Shown: one piece after another, positions 50,937 to 58,740 of the stretch
Layout of the letters: every line of letters begins with the position of its first letter
How positions within the stretch are numbered: the first letter of the stretch is position 1
Source of the DNA: Streptomyces chartreusis
GTDB lineage: Bacteria; Actinomycetota; Actinomycetes; Streptomycetales; Streptomycetaceae
Reading direction: 5' to 3'
Length of the DNA stretch: 64,000 bases
NCBI RefSeq assembly: GCF_008704715.1
Contig: NZ_CP023689.1
Coordinates: forward strand, 4,464,001-4,528,000
Program-made: the position numbers and the translations under genes
Notes under the pieces: model-generated
What the model was told of the DNA's origin: nothing
The model's database searches: none
What the model saw: the letters and a program-made list of their open reading frames with translations, nothing else

Positions 50937-53246
50937 ATGCCAAAGAACCGCTCGGGCGGTGGTCTGTCGCCGACGCAGCAGGCCGCCAAGTTCCTCGGTG
51001 TCAGTGTGCTCGCGGGAGCCGTGCTGGCCGGTATCGCGCTGCCCGCCGTCGGCGCACTGGGGCTCGCGGCCAAGGGATCCGTCGAGAGCTTCGACGAACT
51101 CCCCGCCAACCTCAAGACGCCACCGCTGAGCCAGCGCACCACGATCCTGGACGCCAAGGGCGGCACGATCGCCACGGTCTACTCACGTGACCGCACGGTC
51201 GTCGACCTCAAGGACATCTCGCCGTACATGCAGCAGGCGATCGTCGCGATCGAGGACGCCCGCTTCTACCAGCACGGCGCGGTCGACCTGAAGGGCGTCC
51301 TGCGCGCCCTCAACCGCAACGCCCAGAGCGGCGGCGTCAGCGAGGGCGCCTCGACGCTCACGCAGCAGTACGTGAAGAACGTCTTCGTGGAGGAGGCCGG
51401 CGACGACCCGACGAAGGTCGCCCAGGCCACCCAGCAGACCCTCGGCCGCAAGATCAAGGAGCTGAAGTACGCGATCCAGGTGGAGGAGGAGCTCGGCAAG
51501 AAGAAGATCCTCGAGAACTACCTGAACATCACGTTCTTCGGCCAGCAGGCGTACGGCGTCGAGGCCGCGGCCCAGCGCTACTTCTCCAAGTCCGCCAAGG
51601 ACCTCAAGGTCCAGGAGGCGGCGCTGCTCGCCGGCATCGTCCAGTCGCCGAGCCGCTACGACCCGGTCAACGACGAGGCCGAGGCCACCAAGCGGCGCAA
51701 CACCGTCCTGCAGCGCATGGCCGACATGGGCGACATCTCCCAGGCGGAGGCGGACAAGGCCAAGGAGGCGCCGCTGGGGCTGAAGGTCAGCAAGCCCAAG
51801 AACGGCTGCATCACCGCGGTCAAGGGCGCCGGCTTCTTCTGCAAGTACGTCGAGAAGGTCTTCCTCAGCGAGCCGGTCTTCGGCAAGAACCGTGAGACCC
51901 GCGCCAAGATCTGGAACCAGGGCGGCCTGACCATCACGACGACGCTGGACCCGCAGTCCCAGAAGTCGGTCCAGGCCTCGCTCAAGGATCACGTCTACCA
52001 GGACGACAAGGTCGCCGCCGCGACCACCCTCGTCGAGCCCGGCACCGGCAAGATCCTCGGCATGGGCCAGTCGAAGCCCTTCGGCTTCGGCAAGAACGAG
52101 ACCGAGATCAACTACTCGGTCGACTCCAAGTACGGCGGCTCCAACTTCGGCTTCCCGACCGGTTCGACGTTCAAGCCGTTCGTCGCCGCGGCCGCGCTGG
52201 AGGAGGGCCGGCCGCCGACGCAGCAGTACTCGTCGCCGTACGAGATGGAGTACCCGAGCCCGGTCCAGACGTGCGAGAGCGCGCCGTGGACCAACCGGAA
52301 CAACGAGAAGCTGGAGAACGAGAGCGAGTCGGAGCACGGCCCGTACCGCCTGAAGAAGGCGATGGAGCTGTCGGTCAACACGTACTTCGTGCAGATGATC
52401 GCCGACATCGGTCTGTGCCCGGTGGTCAACATCACCGACAAGCTCCAGGTCCGCCAGGGCAACGGCGACAAGCTCCCCGAGCGCCCGGCCATCGCCCTCG
52501 GCTCGGTCGGCCTCTCCCCCCTGACGATGGCGAGCGCGTACGCCGCCTTCGCCTCCCGCGGCATGTACTGCACGCCGATCGCCATCGAGTCGATCTCGCA
52601 GAAGGTCGGCGGCCAGCAGAAGTCGCTGGAGGTGCCGAAGTCGACGTGCTCGCGTGCGATGTCCGAGCAGACCGCGGACACCGTCAACAGCCTGCTCCAG
52701 GGCGTGGTCGACTCCGGTACCGGCAAGGAGGCCGGCCTCACCGACCGTGACAGCGCCGGCAAGACCGGTACGACGGACGAGCGCCGCAACGCCTGGTTCG
52801 TCGGCTACACGCCGAACCTCTCGGGCGCCGTCTGGGTCGGCAGCGCCACCCAGAAGGTGAAGATGCGCAACATCTACATCGGCGGTGTGTACAACGACCT
52901 GGTCTACGGCGGCCGGGTGCCGGGGCCGATCTGGCGGGACGCCATGCTCGGCGCGCTGGAGGGCAAGCCGGTCGACGAGTTCAACACGATCCACATCCCG
53001 GACGAGGACGAAGACCGGGACCGCGACCGTGACAAGGGCCGGGGCAACGACGACGATGACGACAACGGCAACGGCGACAACCTCATCGGCGGCCTGCTCG
53101 GCGGCGGGGACAACGGCGGCGGCAACGGTGCCAATGGTGGGAACGGCGGCGCCGACGGAGGCACGGAACCGTCGCCGAGCTTCTCCATCCCCGAGGGCTG
53201 GTGGCAGGGCCAGACGAACGGGAACGGCACCGGGGGGCGCGGCTGA
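50937..53246 (+). CDS. Class A penicillin-binding protein (transglycosylase/transpeptidase)
   Basis: This 769-aa bifunctional peptidoglycan synthase has one N-terminal membrane helix. The GT51 domain (about 60-245) has EDARFYQHGAVDLKG and GASTLTQQYVKN. The transpeptidase domain (about 340-650) has SxxK as GSTFKPF, SxN as SVNTYF and KTG as AGKTGTTDERR. The last 85 residues are a disordered Asp/Asn/Gly/Ser tail facing outside. Leaderless start. It should act in cell-wall growth, and its pairing with wblA is conserved. Confidence 0.92.
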   Translation: MPKNRSGGGLSPTQQAAKFLGVSVLAGAVLAGIALPAVGALGLAAKGSVESFDELPANLKTPPLSQRTTILDAKGGTIATVYSRDRTVVDLKDISPYMQQAIVAIEDARFYQHGAVDLKGVLRALNRNAQSGGVSEGASTLTQQYVKNVFVEEAGDDPTKVAQATQQTLGRKIKELKYAIQVEEELGKKKILENYLNITFFGQQAYGVEAAAQRYFSKSAKDLKVQEAALLAGIVQSPSRYDPVNDEAEATKRRNTVLQRMADMGDISQAEADKAKEAPLGLKVSKPKNGCITAVKGAGFFCKYVEKVFLSEPVFGKNRETRAKIWNQGGLTITTTLDPQSQKSVQASLKDHVYQDDKVAAATTLVEPGTGKILGMGQSKPFGFGKNETEINYSVDSKYGGSNFGFPTGSTFKPFVAAAALEEGRPPTQQYSSPYEMEYPSPVQTCESAPWTNRNNEKLENESESEHGPYRLKKAMELSVNTYFVQMIADIGLCPVVNITDKLQVRQGNGDKLPERPAIALGSVGLSPLTMASAYAAFASRGMYCTPIAIESISQKVGGQQKSLEVPKSTCSRAMSEQTADTVNSLLQGVVDSGTGKEAGLTDRDSAGKTGTTDERRNAWFVGYTPNLSGAVWVGSATQKVKMRNIYIGGVYNDLVYGGRVPGPIWRDAMLGALEGKPVDEFNTIHIPDEDEDRDRDRDKGRGNDDDDDNGNGDNLIGGLLGGGDNGGGNGANGGNGGADGGTEPSPSFSIPEGWWQGQTNGNGTGGRG

Positions 53247-53270
53247 GCGGCCGTACAGGTCGTAGAACGG

Positions 53271-53312
53271 CGACGGCCCCTGTCCCCTCGTACGGAGGGG
53301 GCGGGGGCCGTC
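53271..53312 (+). terminator. Terminator after the PBP gene
   Basis: An extended hairpin pairs ACGGCCCC with GGGGCCGT and an inner CCCCTC with GAGGGG around GTAC, about 25 bp past the stop. Confidence 0.75.
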
Positions 53313-53348
53313 GGCGTTGGTGGGGCCGCGGAGTAGGGGCGTCAGCCG

Positions 53349-53536
53349 TGGCCGCCGGGCGGGGGCGTCAACCCTGATCGCCGGGCGGGGCCGCAACCCT
53401 CGTCGCCGGGCGGGGAGCGTCAGCCTGCGTCGCCTGGCCGGAGGACGGCAACCCTCGTCACCATGCGGGGGCGTCCGCCCGCGTCGCCTGGCACGGGGCG
53501 GCAGTCCTCGTCGCCGGGCGGGGAGCGTCAGCCCGC
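53349..53536. repeat. Degenerate 25-28-bp repeats between PBP and yqeY
   Basis: Seven imperfect units of the type CGTCGCCGGGCGGGGAGCGT with a CAACCCT-like end begin near 53349, 53374, 53401, 53428, 53456, 53482 and 53509. The last unit overlaps the yqeY stop codon. Confidence 0.7.
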
Positions 53537-53992
53537 GAGGAGCTTCTTGACCGCCGCGGCCACGCGGCCGCCCTCGGCCTGACCGGCGACCTTCGGGTTC
53601 ACGATCTTCATGACGGCACCCATGGCCCGCGGGCCCTCGGCGCCGGCGGCCTTGGCCTCCTGGACGGCCTGGGCGACGATCTCGTTCAGCTCGTCGTCGC
53701 TGAGCTGCTTCGGCAGGTACGTGGCGAGGACCTCGCCCTCCGCCTTCTCCCGCTCGGCCTGCTCGGCGCGACCACCCTGCGCGAACGCCTCGGCCGCCTC
53801 ACGGCGCTTCTTCGCCTCGCGGGTGATCACCTTCTGCACCTCGTCGTCGGAGAGCACGCGCTTCTCCTTGCCCGCGACCTCCTCCTTGGTGATCGCGGCG
53901 AGCGTCAGCCGGAGCGTCGAGGAGCGGAGCTCGTCGCGCTCCTTGATCGCGGCGTTGAGGTCTTCCTGAAGCTTCGACTTGAGCGTGGTCAT
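53528..53992 (-). CDS. GatB/YqeY-domain protein
   Basis: This 154-aa protein starts at ATG 53992 (MTTLKSKLQEDLNAAIKERDELRSS). It resembles the tail domain of GatB, with a helical N-half and PKQLSDDELNEIV, then GPRAMGAVMKIVNPKVAGQAEGGRVAAAVKKLL. It may bind tRNA, but no reaction is known. GACAAT seven bases upstream of the start could be a -10 element (leaderless). Confidence 0.85.
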   Translation of the reverse strand: MTTLKSKLQEDLNAAIKERDELRSSTLRLTLAAITKEEVAGKEKRVLSDDEVQKVITREAKKRREAAEAFAQGGRAEQAEREKAEGEVLATYLPKQLSDDELNEIVAQAVQEAKAAGAEGPRAMGAVMKIVNPKVAGQAEGGRVAAAVKKLLAG

Positions 53993-54138
53993 GACGTCGA
54001 TTGTCGCAGGTGTGGCACGCGGAACGCCCGTTGATTTCAAGGGGCGTGCGGGAGGACGCCGTACGCGAGGCGGCCGGCCCGCCGGGAGGGGGCGGCCGCC
54101 TGGCACGGAGCCCTTCGCCGGTCTGACACGATGGTCGT

Positions 54139-55065
54139 ATGCGCGCGCGATACGGAGTGCCCCTGGGAATCACGGCGGTTGGGGCCGCCGGACTGCTGTA
54201 CTCGGCGGGTTTCGAGGCCCGTTCCTTCCGCCTGCGACGGGTGACGATCCCCGCCCTGCCGGCGGGGATGCGGCCGCTGCGGGTGCTCCAGGTCTCCGAC
54301 ATCCACATGGTCGGCGGCCAGCGCAAGAAGCAGCGCTGGCTGCGTTCGCTGGCGGGCCTGCGCCCCGACTTCGTGATCAACACGGGCGACAACCTGTCGG
54401 ACCCCGAGGGCGTGCCGGAGGTGCTGGACTCGCTGGGCCCGCTGATGGAGTTCCCGGGCGCGTACGTCTTCGGCTCGAACGACTACTACGGCCCGACGCT
54501 GCGCAACCCGGCCCGGTACCTGCTGGAAAAGGCCCAGGGCCGCCATGGCCTGAACGGCAACGCGCCCGTCGTCGGCGCGGTCCACAACCCGTGGGAGGAC
54601 CTGCGCGACGGCTTCGACGCGGCCGGGTGGCTGAACCTGACGAACACCCGCGGCATGCTGAAGGTCGAGGGCATGTCGGTGGAGCTGACCGGCGTGGACG
54701 ACCCGCACATCAAGCGGGACCGGTACCAGCGGGTGGCCGGCGGTCCGTCGGGCGCCGCGGACTTCGCGATGGGCGTGGTGCACGCGCCGTACCTGCGGGT
54801 CCTGGACGCGTTCACGGCCGACGACTACCCGCTGATCCTGGCCGGCCACACCCACGGCGGCCAGCTCCGCATTCCCTTCTACGGCGCCCTAGTCACCAAC
54901 TGCGACCTGGACACGGACCGGGCGAGGGGCCTGTCCACGCACGCGGCGGAGGGCCACAGGTCCTACCTCCACGTCAGCGCAGGCTGCGGCACCAGCCGCT
55001 ACACCCCGTTCCGCTTCGCTTGTCCCCCGGAGGCGACGTTGCTGACGTTGGTGGGGCGGGAGTAG
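54139..55065 (+). CDS. Metallophosphoesterase, YkuE/YaeI-like
   Basis: The 308-aa protein has an N-terminal hydrophobic anchor (about 8-24) followed by the calcineurin-like metal motifs VSDIHM, NTGDN and GHTHGGQ. The usual GNHE/GNHD motif reads GSND, so the proton-donating His is absent. It probably faces the outside or the membrane surface. Family members hydrolyse lipid phosphoesters such as UDP-diacylglucosamine; the actual substrate is open. Confidence 0.8.
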   Translation: MRARYGVPLGITAVGAAGLLYSAGFEARSFRLRRVTIPALPAGMRPLRVLQVSDIHMVGGQRKKQRWLRSLAGLRPDFVINTGDNLSDPEGVPEVLDSLGPLMEFPGAYVFGSNDYYGPTLRNPARYLLEKAQGRHGLNGNAPVVGAVHNPWEDLRDGFDAAGWLNLTNTRGMLKVEGMSVELTGVDDPHIKRDRYQRVAGGPSGAADFAMGVVHAPYLRVLDAFTADDYPLILAGHTHGGQLRIPFYGALVTNCDLDTDRARGLSTHAAEGHRSYLHVSAGCGTSRYTPFRFACPPEATLLTLVGRE

Positions 55066-55320
55066 TTGCTGGGCCTGGAGTGATCGGTGGGTCGGGGCTG
55101 TCAGTTGGCTGGGTGGGCCGGGAGTGGAGCGGCGTCAGAGGTAGCCGATAGGCCGCGCGGCAACGCAGAGGCCGAGGCTGCCGCAAGTCCCGTACGCGCC
55201 GTACCCACCGCGGCTGCCGCGGCTGCCGTGGCTGCCGTCCCTGCGTACTCGGCCTCGTCCTCACCCCCACTGCCGTAACCCACCCAGACCATCCATATCG
55301 CCCATTTCGCCCACGCTGCT

Positions 55321-55333
55321 TAGCGTGAGGGCA
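55321..55333 (+). promoter_or_regulatory. Leaderless-type promoter
   Basis: TAGCGT is followed after six bases (GAGGGC) by the ATG. GAGGG could also serve as a weak ribosome site. Confidence 0.4.
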
Positions 55334-56142
55334 TGACCGCCCCGATACCCAGGGACATCCCGGAGATACCCGCGATACCGGGCGTACCCGTCCTGTTCCC
55401 TTCCCACGTCCCCGCCACGGCGGTGGTGGCTCCCACCCCCCGCCGCCCGGCCGCAGTGTTCCGCCTGCTGGTGGCCCTCGTGGCGGCCGCGGCGGTGACC
55501 GTGGAACTGGTCCTCGGCAGCCCCCTGCGCACCCTGAGCCACTTCGCGATCCAGAGCAACATCCTGCTGGCCCTGGTCTTCGCCCTCTCGGCCCGCCTTG
55601 CGTGGTTCGCGCGCCGCCCGCTCCCCTCGACCCTGACGGGCGCCACGCTGCTGTACGCCGTGACGAACGGCCTCGTCTACCACCTGCTCCTGGCGAACGA
55701 GGGAAGCTCGTACGCCCTGCCAGGCGTCCTCACCGGTACCGCGACCGCTCCCACGGGCTGGCACGCGATCACCACCCAGGTCCTGCACACGGTCACTCCC
55801 ATTGCCGCGCTGCTGGACTGGCTGCTCCTCACGCCGTCGGGCCACCTGCACCTGCGCCAGGCGACGACGTGGCTCCTGTACCCCCTGACCTACCTGGCCT
55901 TCACCCTCGCCCGGGGCGAGTACCTGGTCCCCGGTGCGCCGGCCCGCTACCTCTACCCGTTCCTCGACGTGGCCCGGCACGGCTACAAGAGCGTCCTCGG
56001 CAACGCCCTCCTCATCGGCCTGGCCATCTACGCCCTGGCCATCCTCCTCGTGGTCCTCGACCACGCCCGCCCAAACCCACTCCGCCACCGCGCCCACCAC
56101 GCCCCGAAAACCGGATTTCGTCTCCAGCCACCAGTGGGCTAA
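55333..56142 (+). CDS. Pr6Pr-family integral membrane protein
   Basis: This 269-aa protein has six predicted helices from about residue 43. Family motifs are FAIQSNILL, TNGLVYHLLL, HTVTPIAALLDWLL, LLYPLTYLAFTLARGE and YPFLDV. This matches the Pr6Pr group of unknown function. The N-terminal 40 residues are Pro/Ile-rich and disordered. It is the last chromosomal gene before the tRNA. Confidence 0.85.
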   Translation: MTAPIPRDIPEIPAIPGVPVLFPSHVPATAVVAPTPRRPAAVFRLLVALVAAAAVTVELVLGSPLRTLSHFAIQSNILLALVFALSARLAWFARRPLPSTLTGATLLYAVTNGLVYHLLLANEGSSYALPGVLTGTATAPTGWHAITTQVLHTVTPIAALLDWLLLTPSGHLHLRQATTWLLYPLTYLAFTLARGEYLVPGAPARYLYPFLDVARHGYKSVLGNALLIGLAIYALAILLVVLDHARPNPLRHRAHHAPKTGFRLQPPVG

Positions 56143-56175
56143 AGTAAACGTCGTCGCCGCGACAAGCAGCGACAT

Positions 56176-56249
56176 CGGGGTGTAGCGCAGCTTGGCAGCG
56201 CGCTTCGTTCGGGACGAAGAGGTCGTGGGTTCAAATCCCGCCACCCCGA
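56176..56249 (+). tRNA. tRNA-Pro (anticodon CGG)
   Basis: The cloverleaf is complete: acceptor CGGGGTG/CACCCCG, D-arm GCGC/GCGC, anticodon stem CTTCG/CGAAG with loop TTCGGGA (anticodon CGG) and T-arm GTGGG-TTCAAAT-CCCGC. Discriminator A; CCA is not encoded. The 3' end is the likely integration site (attL side) of the element that begins directly downstream. Confidence 0.95.
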
Positions 56250-56264
56250 CAGTGAAACACCAGG

Positions 56265-56300
56265 TCAGGCCCGGTGCTGAGAAATCAGCACCGGGCCTGA
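56265..56300 (+). terminator. Terminator after tRNA-Pro
   Basis: A perfect 16-bp stem closes a GAAA tetraloop (56281-56284), 15 bp after the tRNA. Confidence 0.9.
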
Positions 56301-56305
56301 TGTGC

Positions 56306-56338
56306 TTCTCCATGGCTCTCTGGAGAAATTCTGGAGAA
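56306..56338. promoter_or_regulatory. Candidate integrase arm-site repeats
   Basis: TTCTCCA (56306-56312, inverted) is followed by two direct TCTGGAGAA copies (56319-56327 and 56330-56338), 11 bp apart, between tRNA-Pro and the integrase gene. Such short phased repeats are typical of integrase arm sites. Confidence 0.45.
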
Positions 56339-56368
56339 GATCTTGAAATTCGCCTCCAGCCCAATGCC

Positions 56369-57877
56369 CTAGGGACGAGCCTTCAACAGCGCATCCAGGA
56401 CAGCCACGGGCGAGCCGAGACTCATCGCCCGACGCGCCTCCAGCGCTTCCTCCCACATCCCGGTGAGCGCGATCATCAGCGCCTGCCGCATCCCCGCCGT
56501 GATGTGGTCGTAGCGCGACTGCACGGAGCCGTCCTCATGACCCAGGCGTTCATCCATGAGCTTCGGCGGTGTCCCCGCTTCCCTCATCAGGGTCTTGTGA
56601 GTGTGGCGCAACCCGTGCGGTGTGAGCCCCGGAGCGATCGGCACCCAGCACGCTTCAGCCCGATTGGAGGCGCCTCGCCCACGTGCCGGGATGCCAGGCC
56701 ACGGCTCGGCGATCACGGGCACCGGGTGCTCTTCTTGATTGCCGCGCCCGGGATACCGCCCTGTGGCGGCCGGCCGAAAGAGCCAGGTGGCGAAACCAGA
56801 GCGCCGCCAGTGGGCGGCCAACTCGCCCGATCCCGCGTTCCGGACGTATCCGAGATCAGTGATGGCCTCCAGCACCTTCAGCCGAGTCGGCTCCGTCACG
56901 GCGTCCGGGCGGTTGAGGACGTTGGAAACGGTGCCGGCCGAGACACCAGAGCGGCGAGCCACGTCGACCAGCTTCGCCCCCAGGCGGCTCGCGGACCCGT
57001 TGGCGGCTCCGTGGCCGCGGAAGATGTAGGCGCGTCCGTGGCACTCGCAAGGCTTCGGTCTCGTCCGTCCAATGTGGCCGGCGAGCAGGGAAGCGAGGAA
57101 ATCCGGACTGTCGATGTCACGGTAGGAGTCGTCCTTGGGCGGGCACCGGTGCAGTTCGCCTGTATCCAGTTCGTAGAGCTGCCACTCAACGCGGAGGCTG
57201 TTCGGCCGGACGAACTCGGTCTCAAGGCCAACAAGCTCGCCCCAGCGCATTCCTGTGTAGCCCTTGACGATGCCGCCAACGAATTCGTCGTCGCGGCCGG
57301 ACAACAGCGCCATCCGCTCGGCAAGCAGCAAGATGCCGAGTGCCGTCGTGACCACCTTTTCCGGTCCACGGTTGCGTGAGCGTCCTGCGCGCTTGCCTCG
57401 CCCGCGGCGCCTGGTTGCGGGGTTGGAATCGCGCAGCCCCTCGTCAACGGCGTCAGCAAGGATCAGGTGGAGCGTCGCCCGCCAGGTCTTGACGCTGGTG
57501 GGCGCGTAAGGGACGGCGCGTTCGTGCTTCTCCCAAGCGGCGATGTCGGTGCTCAAGATGTCAGCGATGGCGAAGTCCTCGAATGCGGGGAGCAAGTGCT
57601 CTTCGATGTGCCGCCGGTAGTTCTGCATGGTGGACGCCGCCAAGTCCTGCGCGGCGTACCAGCGGTTCACGTAGGCACCGAATGTGATCCGCTCAGGAGG
57701 CGCCTTCTTCGTCCCGGCCAACAGCTTCGCTTCTTCGGCGTCCGCTGCCTTCTTTGCGGCTGTCTTGGTCCGGAAGCGGATGGCGTCACCATCAGCATCG
57801 CGGACCGTGGCGTACTTGCCGGGCGCGAGCTTGTACCGGCCTCGCCAGTAGCTGCCGAGGTTCTCGGCATATCCCAA
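56369..57877 (-). CDS. int: Tyrosine integrase with embedded LacI-type HTH
   Basis: This 502-aa site-specific recombinase starts at TTG 57877, preceded by AAAGGAG. The order is: an N-terminal arm-binding-like region, a SAM-like core-binding domain (about 63-145), then the catalytic domain with Arg in GYTGMRWGEL (about 211), HGLRHTH (about 421), GH (about 447) and Tyr in SRYDHI (about 456). A complete LacI-family helix-turn-helix (VDVARRSGVSAGTVSNVLNR ... VLEAITDLGYVRN, about 303-347) is inserted between the first Arg and the HxxR motif. The gene ends 120 bp from tRNA-Pro, as expected for an enzyme integrating into that tRNA. Confidence 0.9.
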   Translation of the reverse strand: MGYAENLGSYWRGRYKLAPGKYATVRDADGDAIRFRTKTAAKKAADAEEAKLLAGTKKAPPERITFGAYVNRWYAAQDLAASTMQNYRRHIEEHLLPAFEDFAIADILSTDIAAWEKHERAVPYAPTSVKTWRATLHLILADAVDEGLRDSNPATRRRGRGKRAGRSRNRGPEKVVTTALGILLLAERMALLSGRDDEFVGGIVKGYTGMRWGELVGLETEFVRPNSLRVEWQLYELDTGELHRCPPKDDSYRDIDSPDFLASLLAGHIGRTRPKPCECHGRAYIFRGHGAANGSASRLGAKLVDVARRSGVSAGTVSNVLNRPDAVTEPTRLKVLEAITDLGYVRNAGSGELAAHWRRSGFATWLFRPAATGRYPGRGNQEEHPVPVIAEPWPGIPARGRGASNRAEACWVPIAPGLTPHGLRHTHKTLMREAGTPPKLMDERLGHEDGSVQSRYDHITAGMRQALMIALTGMWEEALEARRAMSLGSPVAVLDALLKARP

Positions 57878-57897
57878 CTTGCTCTCCTTTGTAGATG

Positions 57898-57930
57898 GGT
57901 TGCCGCCCGGCCGGACGCCGGGCGGCAACC
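57898..57930 (-). terminator. Hairpin between xis and int
   Basis: A perfect 13-bp stem (GGTTGCCGCCCGG and complement) with loop CCGGACG directly follows the xis stop and precedes the int ribosome site. It would reduce int expression from the xis transcript. Confidence 0.75.
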
Positions 57931-57934
57931 GGAA

Positions 57935-58279
57935 TCAGGCTGCGGTGGACTTCGATTGGCCCTGTCGCGCCCTGCGCGGGGTCCTTGCCTTCAGCGAGGT
58001 GACGGTCACCGCCGTTGTGACGGCCCGGCGACGCGGCGCCTCTGAACCCGCTCGCGAGACAGGCATGACAGCAGCACTGCTTTCGGCAGGACGGCTCTCA
58101 AAGATGCGCGTGATCTCTGCGAAGTGCTCGGCCGTGAACCGGTAACTGCCTCCGGGCTTGGTGAAAGGGATGCGTCCCCTTCGAGCCTGTTCCTTCACCC
58201 ACCACTCGGAGCAGCCCAGGGCTTGGGCCACATCTGCGGCGGTGTGGAGCTGAGGCAGGGCAGTGGTCTTCTGACTCAC
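57935..58279 (-). CDS. xis: Excisionase-like helix-turn-helix protein
   Basis: The 114-aa product starts at GTG 58279, with AAAGGAG 8 bases upstream. It is a MerR/Xis-type winged helix: LHTAADVAQALGCSEWWVKEQARRGRIPFTKPGGSYRFTAEHF. A basic tail of about 45 residues follows. Placement directly upstream of int supports a recombination directionality role. Confidence 0.85.
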   Translation of the reverse strand: MSQKTTALPQLHTAADVAQALGCSEWWVKEQARRGRIPFTKPGGSYRFTAEHFAEITRIFESRPAESSAAVMPVSRAGSEAPRRRAVTTAVTVTSLKARTPRRARQGQSKSTAA

Positions 58280-58349
58280 TCTCGTGGCTCCTTTGGAGTT
58301 CGCTTCGGGGTCTTCTCAGAAGCCCGGACCTGTCCGAGGTGGAGATTTC

Positions 58350-58553
58350 TGCGTCATGGCGTCACGCACGTCATTTGTGGTTCTGACCTGCGGGTATGTG
58401 GTGACGCGGGGAGCTCGGGACGTGTCATGGGGCTGTCATCCGTGACGCGGGTGACGCGGGTGACGCGGGATGACGCAGGTTTGGCCGTCTGCGTCACCGT
58501 TGTAACCGCAGGTCACGGACCGCTTTCGGGTGGCTAATGACGTGGGTGACGCA
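58350..58553. repeat. Iteron-like TGACGC cluster (candidate origin)
   Basis: TGACGC occurs on the plus strand at 58402, 58443, 58452, 58461, 58471 and 58547, and inverted (GCGTCA) at 58351, 58359 and 58491; a TGACGT variant is at 58538. Four central copies have a 9-10-bp spacing with GTGACGCGG cores. The cluster lies between xis and rep. It is a candidate replication origin, or an operator for the element's regulator. No other gene is supported in the 461-bp gap. Confidence 0.7.
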
Positions 58554-58648
58554 AGGTCTCTTCTCTTAGGAAAAGAAAGGTGGTGTCTGTGGTGGTGCGG
58601 TGCGGCTCAGGACGTGAAGAAGGAGCCGCTTCGCGGCGCGACCCTGGG

Positions 58649-58666
58649 GCGGCGGCATGCCGCCGC
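58649..58666. promoter_or_regulatory. 18-bp perfect palindrome
   Basis: GCGGCGGCATGCCGCCGC is self-complementary and adjoins the rep terminator. It may be part of the terminator or a protein-binding site. Confidence 0.5.
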
Positions 58667-58670
58667 AACA

Positions 58671-58710
58671 GCAAGAGGAGCACCTCGGGGGAGAGCGGTG
58701 CTCCTCTTGC
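58671..58710 (-). terminator. Terminator after the rep gene
   Basis: A perfect 14-bp stem (GCAAGAGGAGCACC and complement) with a 12-base loop lies 31 bp past the rep stop. Confidence 0.85.
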
Positions 58711-58740
58711 TTGTTCAGTGCGGCTCCGCGGTGGCGCGGG

